A stretch of DNA of 64,000 nt from an uncultured Eubacteriales bacterium (GTDB taxonomy: Bacteria; Bacillota; Clostridia; Lachnospirales; Lachnospiraceae): contig OMWY01000009.1 of the NCBI GenBank assembly GCA_900314885.1, forward strand, positions 115,318-179,317, in the 5' to 3' direction. Numbering within the stretch: the stretch's first letter is position 1; every line of letters begins with the position of its first letter. Of this stretch, positions 37,489 through 45,116 are shown piece by piece. The position numbers and the translations under genes were made by a program. Under the pieces are notes generated by a model that was not told where the DNA came from, did not search any database, and worked only from the letters and a program-made list of their open reading frames with translations.

Positions 37489-37986
37489 GACCGGTAACAT
37501 CAAAGGACGTTATTTACCAAATAATCACTGATAGATTTTATAATGCTGCACTTGCTGTATTATTGACAAGCCGTGGAATACCTAATATATTTTATGGCAC
37601 TGAACAATATGTGCTTCCTGAAGACGCTAGCGATGTATCCGGAAGAATATTTATGGAGACAAGTAGCAAGTTTGATACAGAGACAACAGCTTATAAAAGT
37701 CATTGCTGAGATGTCAGGGCTGAGACAAGAGAACGATGCACTGGCCTATGGTGAAACAAAAGTGCTGTATTCTGATGATAACGTTATCGTATATGAAAGA
37801 AAATTTTATGATGACGTTGTCGTTGTTGCGGTAAATCGACAGCCGGATAGAGAATATCAGCTTAATAATGTTACAACAGACTTATCAGATGGCGTATATA
37901 ATGATGAATTAAGCGGAATTCTATATGATGAATGGAGAAACCGTGGCCGAAGGGCTGCGGTTTTTGCAAATGTGCTTTTAAGTTGA
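37483..37986 (+). pseudogene. Cyclodextrin glucanotransferase remnant
   Basis: One frame reads PVTSKDVIYQIITDRFY, the start of a GH13 CGTase, joined directly to NAALAVLLTSRGIPNIFYGTEQY from the end of the barrel, so roughly 300 internal residues are deleted. It continues SSKFDTETTAYK and ends at a TGA near 37709; at the AAAA run the homology moves to another frame (VIAEMSGLRQENDALAYGET, YERKFYDDVVVVAVNRQ) and stops at 37986. No start codon or signal peptide remains. CGTase makes cyclodextrins from starch outside the cell. Confidence 0.85.
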
Positions 37987-38069
37987 CAAATGGGATGCAA
38001 TCGTGTACTATTAAGATGGCAGAAGTGCTACTATAAACTTTAGTGATGAGCATGGCTTAGGAGGTGCTA

Positions 38070-39728
38070 ATGGGAGTTATTTTGAATCCGGGGGCGAGCG
38101 CGTTCCTATCGGCCCGGAGGTTAAATATATATGTAGACAAAAGTGATATGATATCGAGGATCATACCTTTTGTAGGTACGGCTGATAAATATTTATGTGT
38201 CAGCAGACCGCGGCGCTTTGGAAAGTCATTTATGGCGAATATGTTATCGGCGTATTTTGACAATACTGTTGACGGTCATGAGGCATTTAAAGGACTTAAA
38301 GTTACATCAGAACCATCGTTTGAGACGTGCCTTAACAAATTTTATGTTGTTAAGTTAAATATGCAGAATTTTATCTCTGAATCGGAAGATATTAAGGAGA
38401 TGATAGAGCTTCTCAAAAGGTCCGTGATGTGGGACTTAAAAAAGGTCTTTCCGGATGTGAGTTATTTTGATGAAAATAATCTTGGGAGAAGCTTTGCTGA
38501 TATTTATGATGCAACCGGTAATACATTTGTTTTTATAATAGATGAATGGGATTCAATATTCAGAGAGTTTAAGACTGACTTTGCGGCGCAGAAAAAATAT
38601 CTGGACTTTTTGCGGGACCTGTTAAAAGACAGAGATTATGTGGAATTTGCATATATGACAGGAATTTTACCGATTAAAAAATATGGTTCACAGTCAGCGC
38701 TCAATATGTTCAAGGAAATATCTATGGAATCGCCGGGAATTTTTGCGGAATACACCGGCTTTACAAATGATGAGGTACTGAAATTATGCGAGTCTCATAA
38801 TATGGATATGGAGGCATGCAGATTATGGTATGATGGCTATTCATTTCCGAATTGTGAGCACATTTACAACCCACGATCACTTGTTGAGGCAATGAATAAT
38901 GCAGCTTTCGCCGATTATTGGAATAAAACAGAGACATATGAAGCCCTCAGAGCTTATATAGATATGAATTTTGACGGACTTAAGGACAGCATTATTAAAA
39001 TGATGGCTGGAAGTAGAGAACGTGTTAATACAGGAAGCTTTCAGAATGATATGACCACATTTTCTAACAAGGATGATGTATTAACTCTTCTGATTCACCT
39101 GGGATACCTTGGATATGACAAAGAAAAGTCGGAGGTTTTTATTCCTAATAAGGAATTAATGATGGAATTCGTAACTTCGACTACAGCCGGTATTCCTTGG
39201 AAAGAGGTTGCTAATTCTGTAAGTGAATCAAGGGAATTGCTTAAGTCGACATGGGCAATGAAGGAAAAGGATGTCGCGGCCGGTTTGGAAAAGGCGCATC
39301 TTGAGACAAGTCATCTACAGTATAATGACGAAAATGCTTTGTCCTATACTATTTCGCTCGCATATTACGCGGCAAGGGATTATTATAGTATTGTAAGGGA
39401 AATGCCTGCCGGCATTGGCTTTGCTGATATGGTATTTATACCAAGGAAGAATAGTGTGGATAAGCCTGCTATGATAGTTGAGTTGAAATGGGATAAGAGC
39501 GTAGATACAGCGATCAAACAGATATGCAATAAGCATTACCCTGATGTACTAAAAAAATTTACAGGGGATATTCTTCTTGTTGGCATTAATTACGACAAGA
39601 AGACCAAAAAACATGAGTGTAGAATCGAAAGACTAAAAAAGATAAAAAGGGGCTTGACAGGCTCCTTTTTAAGTGGTATAGTAAGGGCAAAGGAACGATT
39701 AAACGATTATTTAATCGTTAAAGACTAA
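38070..39728 (+). CDS. AAA-ATPase-like / PD-(D/E)XK nuclease protein
   Basis: 552 residues from ATG 38070 after AGGAGG (GTG 38064 overlaps the ribosome site). P-loop variant SRPRRFGKSFMANML, Walker B FVFIIDEWDSIF, and a C-terminal nuclease-like domain with PAMIVELKWDK (Glu-x-Lys). This is the AAA-ATPase_like plus DUF1703-type architecture abundant in gut Firmicutes and Bacteroidetes; function is unknown, with ties to mobile DNA suspected. The last 25 or so residues are encoded over a hairpin, promoter and operator of the next operon, suggesting a displaced stop codon. Confidence 0.82.
   Translation: MGVILNPGASAFLSARRLNIYVDKSDMISRIIPFVGTADKYLCVSRPRRFGKSFMANMLSAYFDNTVDGHEAFKGLKVTSEPSFETCLNKFYVVKLNMQNFISESEDIKEMIELLKRSVMWDLKKVFPDVSYFDENNLGRSFADIYDATGNTFVFIIDEWDSIFREFKTDFAAQKKYLDFLRDLLKDRDYVEFAYMTGILPIKKYGSQSALNMFKEISMESPGIFAEYTGFTNDEVLKLCESHNMDMEACRLWYDGYSFPNCEHIYNPRSLVEAMNNAAFADYWNKTETYEALRAYIDMNFDGLKDSIIKMMAGSRERVNTGSFQNDMTTFSNKDDVLTLLIHLGYLGYDKEKSEVFIPNKELMMEFVTSTTAGIPWKEVANSVSESRELLKSTWAMKEKDVAAGLEKAHLETSHLQYNDENALSYTISLAYYAARDYYSIVREMPAGIGFADMVFIPRKNSVDKPAMIVELKWDKSVDTAIKQICNKHYPDVLKKFTGDILLVGINYDKKTKKHECRIERLKKIKRGLTGSFLSGIVRAKERLNDYLIVKD
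39644..39670 (+). terminator. Terminator-like hairpin inside the 3' end of the AAA gene
   Basis: AAAAAGGGGC / GCTCCTTTTT form a 10-bp stem (one G-T pair); the 7-base loop TTGACAG holds the -35 box of the next promoter. It lies before the stop codon, so its role in termination is uncertain. Confidence 0.5.
39654..39682 (+). promoter_or_regulatory. Promoter of the metal-pump operon
   Basis: TTGACA (39654-39659), 17 bases, TATAGT (39677-39682), located within the end of the upstream reading frame. Confidence 0.82.
39695..39718. promoter_or_regulatory. Operator candidate of the metal-pump operon
   Basis: ACGATTA occurs twice directly (39695-39701 and 39703-39709) and once inverted (TAATCGT 39712-39718); the last two form AACGATTA-TT-TAATCGTT. 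Position just downstream of the -10 fits an ArsR-type metal-sensing repressor, though the regulator gene is not nearby. Confidence 0.6.
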
Positions 39729-39768
39729 CTGAGATTTACAGGACCGGAAGGCCCGAAAGGAGTTTACC

Positions 39769-39987
39769 ATGAAGAAGACCTATGATATTGAAGTTGACTG
39801 CGCTAACTGTGCCGCTAAGATGGAGGAGGCGGCGAAGCACACCGAGGGCGTTAAGGACGCGAACGTGAACTTTATGATGCTTAAGATGACGGTTGAGTTT
39901 GAAGATGGTGCCGACCCTAAGACTGTTATGAAGAACGTACTTAAGAACTGCCGTAAGGTCGAGGATGAGTGCGAGATAGCGATATGA
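39769..39987 (+). CDS. Heavy-metal-associated (HMA) domain protein
   Basis: 72 residues after AAAGGAG. A single ferredoxin-like HMA domain with the metal-binding pair in VDCANCAAKM (Cys11 and Cys14) and a KDANVNFMMLKMTVEF core. It may act as a metallochaperone or as the detached N-terminal domain of the adjoining P-type ATPase, whose start it overlaps by four bases. Confidence 0.9.
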   Translation: MKKTYDIEVDCANCAAKMEEAAKHTEGVKDANVNFMMLKMTVEFEDGADPKTVMKNVLKNCRKVEDECEIAI

Positions 39988-41885
39988 CAAAAAAGCAGAG
40001 AAAGAATTTAACGAGAATAATTGTTACTGCCACTTTGCTCATCATTTTACACTTCGTACCTGTAACGGGAATTTTAAGGTTCTGCCTTTATATGGTGCCA
40101 TACGCTATAATAAGCTATGATATATTGCGTAAGGCAGTAAAGGGAGTTATTAACAGGCAGCCCTTTGATGAGTGCTTTCTTATGGCGGTGGCATCGGTTG
40201 GCGCGATTGTGCTTGCTGTATATGAAAGTGCCCATGGGAAGTCAGGCGATTATGTTGAGTCCATCGCGGTTATGCTCTTCTACCAGGTAGGCGAGTGGTT
40301 TCAGAGCTACGCTGTCGGGAAAAGCCGTAAGAATATTTCCGCGCTGATGGATATCCGTCCCGATTACGCGAATATTGAGCAGGACGGAGAACTCGTTAGG
40401 GTAGATCCGGATGAAGTTAATACCGGTTCAATTATAGTTGTGAATCCCGGTGAGAAGGTGCCGATTGACGGCGTGGTTGTTGAGGGAAATTCCTCATTAA
40501 ATACCGCGGCATTAACCGGTGAGAGCGTGCCTAGAGATGTGGCGACCGGAGATGAAATAATTTCAGGCTCCATCAGCATGACAGGTGTATTAAAAATTCG
40601 TACCACGAAGGAATTTGGTGAGTCTACTGTTTCGAAAATTCTTGACCTTGTAGAGAACGCCAGCTCGAGAAAGTCGAAATCAGAGGATTTTATTACTAAA
40701 TTCGCAAGAATTTATACTCCTGCAGTTGTATATTCAGCTATAGCTCTTGCGATTATTCCTCCCCTTGTAAGGATGCTGGCGCTTGGCATTTCACCTGATT
40801 GGGGAACATGGATATACAGGGCCTTAACCTTCCTTGTAATCAGCTGTCCTTGCGCCCTTGTGGTCAGCATCCCGCTTTCGTTCTTCGCGGGACTTGGCGG
40901 CGCGAGCCGGGCCGGAGTGCTTGTGAAGGGTTCGAATTACCTTGAAACCTTATCGAAGGTTAAAACCGTTATGTTCGATAAGACTGGAACCCTGACCCAG
41001 GGCGTATTTAAGGTTGTCGGAATTCATCACAGCACTATGGATGACAAGGAACTTTTAAAATACGCGGCTTACGCTGAGAGCGCAAGCTCACATCCGATAG
41101 CACATTCACTTCTCGATGCCTATGGCCTTGAAATAGACAGGGATAAGGTAAACGATATTAAGGAAATAAGCGGCCGTGGAGTTACAGCCCTTGTTGAAGG
41201 CCATGAGGTCGCAGCCGGAAATCTGAAATTAATGGGCGATTTAGGAGTATCTGCCTTGGAGTGTCATGGCGTCGGAACCGTGGTCCATATGGCTGTGGAT
41301 GGAAAATACGCCGGCCATATTTTAATTTCAGATGTGGTTAAGGAGCATTCGGGAGAAGCAATCGCGGCTCTTCATAAAGAAGGAATTAAAAAAGTCGTTA
41401 TGCTTACCGGTGACAGCAAGAAGGTCGGAGAGGCGGTCGCTTCGGAATTAGGTATTGATGAGGCTCACGCTGAACTTCTTCCTGCCGATAAGGTCGACTG
41501 GGTTGAAAAATATATTAAGTCATCTGGTAAGGAAGAAAAGGTTGCTTTTGTCGGTGATGGCATAAATGACGCGCCGGTTCTTAGCAGGGCTGATATAGGC
41601 ATCGCCATGGGAGCTATGGGAAGCGATGCCGCTATCGAGGCGGCAGATGTCGTTCTTATGGATGACGACCCGCTTAAAATTTCTACTGCTATTAAAATAG
41701 CTAAGAAGAGCCTTAGAATCGTATATGAAAATATTTATTTCGCGATAGGAATTAAATTCCTCTGCCTGATTCTGTCGGCTGTCGGTATAGCGAACATGTG
41801 GCTTGCCATATTCGCCGACACGGGTGTGCTTATCATTTGTGTAATCAATGCTATAAGAGCGCTGTTTGTAGGAAAGAAGGCTTGA
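39984..41885 (+). CDS. P1B-type heavy-metal-transporting ATPase
   Basis: 633 residues from ATG 39984 in an ATGA overlap. Membrane motif SCPCALVVSIPLSF, actuator loop LTGESVPRDV, phosphorylation site DKTGTLTQG (Asp332), SHPIAHSLL (P1B His-Pro) and hinge VGDGINDAPVL. The last transmembrane stretch ADTGVLIICVINAIRAL is closer to Zn/Cd/Pb exporters than to copper pumps. It lacks its own N-terminal metal domain, which the previous gene supplies. Confidence 0.93.
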   Translation: MTKKQRKNLTRIIVTATLLIILHFVPVTGILRFCLYMVPYAIISYDILRKAVKGVINRQPFDECFLMAVASVGAIVLAVYESAHGKSGDYVESIAVMLFYQVGEWFQSYAVGKSRKNISALMDIRPDYANIEQDGELVRVDPDEVNTGSIIVVNPGEKVPIDGVVVEGNSSLNTAALTGESVPRDVATGDEIISGSISMTGVLKIRTTKEFGESTVSKILDLVENASSRKSKSEDFITKFARIYTPAVVYSAIALAIIPPLVRMLALGISPDWGTWIYRALTFLVISCPCALVVSIPLSFFAGLGGASRAGVLVKGSNYLETLSKVKTVMFDKTGTLTQGVFKVVGIHHSTMDDKELLKYAAYAESASSHPIAHSLLDAYGLEIDRDKVNDIKEISGRGVTALVEGHEVAAGNLKLMGDLGVSALECHGVGTVVHMAVDGKYAGHILISDVVKEHSGEAIAALHKEGIKKVVMLTGDSKKVGEAVASELGIDEAHAELLPADKVDWVEKYIKSSGKEEKVAFVGDGINDAPVLSRADIGIAMGAMGSDAAIEAADVVLMDDDPLKISTAIKIAKKSLRIVYENIYFAIGIKFLCLILSAVGIANMWLAIFADTGVLIICVINAIRALFVGKKA

Positions 41886-41901
41886 AAGTCGCGATAATTT
41901 T

Positions 41902-41938
41902 AAGAGAGCGTCGGTTGAAAGACCGGCGTTCTCTTAAT
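41902..41938 (+). terminator. Terminator of the metal-pump operon
   Basis: AAGAGAGCGTCGGT / ACCGGCGTTCTCTT stem with two G-T pairs and a TGAAAG loop, then TAATTTT. Confidence 0.8.
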
Positions 41939-41944
41939 TTTCAC

Positions 41945-41973
41945 TTGACATTTCAGGTTCATGAAAGTATCCT
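41945..41973 (+). promoter_or_regulatory. Promoter candidate of ddl
   Basis: TTGACA (41945-41950) followed after 17 bases by TATCCT (41968-41973); TATAAG overlaps slightly downstream. The -10 is weak. Confidence 0.5.
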
Positions 41974-42011
41974 ATAAGGGACAGAAAACATAAGTAAAGA
42001 AGGATAATAAG

Positions 42012-43076
42012 ATGAATATAGTTGTACTTTGCGGTGGACTTTCTACCGAGAGAAAGATTTCGTTCCTGTCGGGAACCAAGATCTGTAAGGCCCTGCGTGA
42101 CAAGGGCCACAGGGCAGTGCTTGTGGATATGTTTATGGGCCTTGAAAATGAGACAGAGGATGTCCGTAAGAACCCCGCGCTCCTCTTTGACAAACTTCCC
42201 AAGCTGCAGCCGGTTTCATTCGACGGTGTAGCTCCTGACCTCGATGAAGTAAGAAGTTCGAGAAAGCTACAAAGCAAGTCTCTTTTTGGTGAAGGTGTGC
42301 TTGAGATCTGCGAGAAGGCTGATATTGTCTTTATCGCCCTTCACGGTATGAATGGTGAAGACGGACGAGTTCAGGCCGCTTTTGATCTCTTAGGCATTCC
42401 GTATACCGGTTCCGGATATCTCGGAGCCGCCATCGGCATGGATAAAATAATAACCAAGGAAATAGTAAGGCCGGCCGGTGTAAATACTCCTGATTGGAAC
42501 TCATATACGAATGTTACGGAAGCTGACATTGATAGAATTATCGGTGAAAATAAACTTCCTTGCGTTGTGAAGACTCCTGACGGTGGTTCGACAGTTGGAG
42601 TGTATATTGTAAAGAACGAGGCTGATTTTAAAAACGCACTAAAGGAAGTACTTAAATATGGAAATACAGTCCTCGTTGAGCAGTTTATAGAGGGCAAGGA
42701 ATTTACAAATGCGGTATTCCTTAATAAGGCTCTTCCATGCGTGGAAATAGCGCCTAAGGAAGGTGAGTATGATTATAAAAATAAATATTCAGCAGGCGCT
42801 ACAGATGAGATATGTCCGGGAAGACTTTCTCCTGAGCTTGCAAATAAGTTAGGCGATATAGCTCTTTCTGTCCACAAAATATTAGGACTCAGGACATATT
42901 CGAGAAGTGATTTTATTATAGATAAGGATAATAATATATATTTCCTCGAAGTAAATATTTTACCCGGCATGACCCCTACGAGTCTGGTCCCGCAGGAAGC
43001 TGCGGCAGACGGTATAAGCTACGAGGACCTGTGTGAAAAAATTGTAGAAGACGGTCTGAAGAACTGCAAAATATAA
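42012..43076 (+). CDS. ddl: D-alanine--D-alanine ligase
   Basis: 354 residues; GAAGGAT ribosome site. ATP-grasp enzyme: CGGLSTERKISFLSG at the N-terminus, ALHGMNGEDGRVQ, TGSGYLGAAIGMDKIITKE, VKTPDGGSTVGVY and the metal-binding end FLEVNILPGMTPTSLVPQ. It joins two D-Ala for peptidoglycan. A Tyr-Asp-Tyr stretch (EGEYDYKNKY) precedes the omega-loop. Single-gene transcript with its own terminator. Confidence 0.95.
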   Translation: MNIVVLCGGLSTERKISFLSGTKICKALRDKGHRAVLVDMFMGLENETEDVRKNPALLFDKLPKLQPVSFDGVAPDLDEVRSSRKLQSKSLFGEGVLEICEKADIVFIALHGMNGEDGRVQAAFDLLGIPYTGSGYLGAAIGMDKIITKEIVRPAGVNTPDWNSYTNVTEADIDRIIGENKLPCVVKTPDGGSTVGVYIVKNEADFKNALKEVLKYGNTVLVEQFIEGKEFTNAVFLNKALPCVEIAPKEGEYDYKNKYSAGATDEICPGRLSPELANKLGDIALSVHKILGLRTYSRSDFIIDKDNNIYFLEVNILPGMTPTSLVPQEAAADGISYEDLCEKIVEDGLKNCKI

Positions 43077-43082
43077 TTGGTA

Positions 43083-43117
43083 AAAAATGACCCACATAAA
43101 TGTGGGTCATTTTTTTA
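43083..43117. terminator. Bidirectional terminator between ddl and asnB
   Basis: AAAATGACCCACA / TGTGGGTCATTTT with TAAA loop; A-rich before and seven T after, between converging genes. Confidence 0.93.
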
Positions 43118-43119
43118 TA

Positions 43120-44703
43120 TTATTCTCCTGACTTGCCATAGTTAGATAGGACTCTGGCGGATGGGTCTGTTACGTCGCATCCTTCCCAGGATTTATTTGG
43201 CATCCAGAAGGCCGGAATTAATTCCGCCTGGTGTGGATAATATTTCTCAAATATATCCCGGTAGAGAAGTGATTCCTTCGTGTAAGGCGGAACGTAGGTG
43301 TATTTTTTATATCCTTCCTCTGCCTCTTCGTCGGTATATTTCTCGTTAGCGTATGCGATAATATCATCTCTCAGTGAGTGGCCTACCGCATCAGAGAAGG
43401 CTGCCTTCTCACGCATAAGGATGCTGTGAGGGATGACAGGATCATTTTCAAATGAATGACGAAGAAGATATTTTCCTATACCGTATTTATTTAACTTCTT
43501 CTCCGGATCAATGCTCATAACGTAATCCACGAAGTCGAGGTCGCCGAAAGGAACTCTCGCCTCAAGCGAATTTACGGAAATGCAACGGTCTGCGCGGAGA
43601 ACATCGTAGACGTTTATCTCATGGATACGCTTCTCTGCTTCCTTCTGGAATTCCTCAGCGTTAGGAGCGAAGTCGGTATATTTGTAACCGAAAAGCTCAT
43701 CTGAGATTTCGCCGGTTAATATAACTCTGATATCAGTGTTCTCGTGGATCCATTTACATAGAAGATACATACCGATTGAAGCTCTTACGGTTGTTATGTC
43801 AAATGTGCCGAGAGCCGCGATAACCGGGTCGATGGCCTCTATTACATCGTCCTTATCGATAATTACCTCGTGGTGGTTTGAATGGATGTAATCGGCAACC
43901 TCGCGTGCGTACTTAAGGTCAATGGCATCTATATCCATACCAATTGCGAATGTCTCCAATGGTTTATTGGAATGCTTCGCGGCGATTCCGCAGACTAGTG
44001 ATGAGTCGAGACCGCCTGAGAGGAGGAAGCCGACAGGGGCATCTGAATCAAGACGCTTCATAACGCCCTCGGTGAGCTTGTCGTGGATATTCTTACTTAT
44101 AGTATCCGGGTCGTCGTAGGTGTACTTTGTGACCTTCGAAGGGTCCTTGTAGCAGGTGAATTTGCCGTCCTTATAGTAGTGGCCCGGTGGAAATGGCTTG
44201 ATGCGGTCACAGGTGCCTATAAGGCTCTTTGGCTCGGATGAGAAAATGATATTCTCGTCCTTGTCATATCCATAATAGAGCGGGCGGATGCCGATCGGGT
44301 CTCTTGCGGCGATATACTCATCATTTTCGCCGTCATAGAGAACTAAGGCGTACTCGGCATCGAGCTTTGCGAACATGTCCGTTCCATATTCTTTATAGAG
44401 TGGAAGAAGTATCTCACAGTCGGAATCGGAGTTGAAATTATAGCCTTTATTCACAAGTTCGTCTTTTAATGGACGGAAGCCGTATATTTCGCCGTTGCAG
44501 ACAACGCTGTTGTCGCCTAATACGAATGGCTGCATTCCTGATGCGGTGAGTCCCATGATGGCAAGACGATTGAAGCCTAAGTATCCTCTCTTTGTGGCGA
44601 TTACCCTGGAATCGTCGGGACCTCGTGATGTTGTGATGGCGAGCATCTTCTTGACCTTGTCAAGCTCTATGCCCTCGCCTGTGTAAGCTAAAATTGAGCA
44701 CAT
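43120..44703 (-). CDS. asnB: Asparagine synthase (glutamine-hydrolysing)
   Basis: 527 residues after CGGAGGTAAC. Met-Cys start (MCSILAYTG) leaves Cys2 as the N-terminal glutaminase nucleophile; RGPDDSRV and the NGEIYG region bind glutamine. The synthetase half has SGGLDSSLVCG (pyrophosphate loop), GEISDELFGYKY and DRCISVNSLEARVPFGD. It makes asparagine from aspartate, ATP and glutamine. Divergent to the ammonium transporter, fitting a shared nitrogen response. Confidence 0.96.
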   Translation of the reverse strand: MCSILAYTGEGIELDKVKKMLAITTSRGPDDSRVIATKRGYLGFNRLAIMGLTASGMQPFVLGDNSVVCNGEIYGFRPLKDELVNKGYNFNSDSDCEILLPLYKEYGTDMFAKLDAEYALVLYDGENDEYIAARDPIGIRPLYYGYDKDENIIFSSEPKSLIGTCDRIKPFPPGHYYKDGKFTCYKDPSKVTKYTYDDPDTISKNIHDKLTEGVMKRLDSDAPVGFLLSGGLDSSLVCGIAAKHSNKPLETFAIGMDIDAIDLKYAREVADYIHSNHHEVIIDKDDVIEAIDPVIAALGTFDITTVRASIGMYLLCKWIHENTDIRVILTGEISDELFGYKYTDFAPNAEEFQKEAEKRIHEINVYDVLRADRCISVNSLEARVPFGDLDFVDYVMSIDPEKKLNKYGIGKYLLRHSFENDPVIPHSILMREKAAFSDAVGHSLRDDIIAYANEKYTDEEAEEGYKKYTYVPPYTKESLLYRDIFEKYYPHQAELIPAFWMPNKSWEGCDVTDPSARVLSNYGKSGE

Positions 44704-44787
44704 AATTGTTACCTCCGAATTTCCTTTTGTATCTCTGACAATGGATTAAAGCCCCCTTTTGCTTTAACGCTTTAGTCAGTTACAAAG

Positions 44788-44816
44788 ATTAAAGCACTAT
44801 AACGGACGTTTGTCAA
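44788..44816 (-). promoter_or_regulatory. asnB promoter
   Basis: On the minus strand TTGACA (44816-44811), 17 bases, TTTAAT (44793-44788). The leader of about 80 bases includes the hairpin TTAAAGC/GCTTTAA (44767-44747). Confidence 0.72.
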
Positions 44817-44889
44817 GAAAAAAAATCATCGGCCTGTAAGAAAAAATATATATGTCGTTTATCCTTTGTTAATTTTTCAAAATAACCTA

Positions 44890-44918
44890 TTGACTTCTTA
44901 CAAATGTTGTGATATCAT
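44890..44918 (+). promoter_or_regulatory. amt promoter
   Basis: TTGACT (44890-44895), 17 bases, TATCAT (44913-44918). Transcription would begin just before the hairpin at 44931 and leave a leader of about 190 bases. Confidence 0.72.
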
Positions 44919-44930
44919 GCAAATCAAAGC

Positions 44931-44987
44931 AAAGGTGCTTTAAGAAATCCCGTGCATGCAGGGGCCTCTTAAAGCACCTTTTCTTTT
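44931..44987 (+). terminator. Terminator-like hairpin (possible attenuator) at the start of the amt leader
   Basis: AAAGGTGCTTTAAGA pairs with TCTTAAAGCACCTTT; the 21-base interior can add CCC/GGG pairs. TTTTCTTTT follows. A terminator at the very start of a long leader suggests transcriptional attenuation controlled by a protein or small RNA. Confidence 0.7.
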
Positions 44988-44993
44988 AGAAAT

Positions 44994-45058
44994 GGTACCC
45001 GTAAGAAGTAAAAAGATACTCCCTTAGTATTAGAAAGGGAGCCTTAACTTCCGGGTGC
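44994..45058 (+). ncRNA. Second structured element of the amt leader, riboswitch-like
   Basis: Outer stem GTACCCG / CGGGTGC encloses a hairpin CTCCCTT / AAGGGAG with a nine-base loop. It has no recognised match to glutamine riboswitches or to ANTAR-target hexaloops. It may position the ribosome site or act with the first hairpin. Confidence 0.4.
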
Positions 45059-45116
45059 GTAACAATTTAAAGCGGGGATAGACTTATCAACATTTATTAA
45101 AGGAAGGGGCATTAAA

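Larger units (their letters stand above)
44704..45116. other. Divergent asnB-amt regulatory region
   Basis: No protein gene is seen. The 413 bp contain opposite promoters, a TTAAAGC/GGGGCTTTAA-type hairpin in the asnB leader, a strong terminator-like hairpin and a second structured element in the amt leader, and seven copies of TTAAAGC or GCTTTA(A/G). Confidence 0.6.

Noticed and set aside
44994..45058. Glutamine riboswitch or ANTAR-target hairpins in the amt leader
   Set aside because: The conserved glutamine-riboswitch core and the A-x-x-G hexaloops of ANTAR targets were not found, so only an unnamed structure is claimed.
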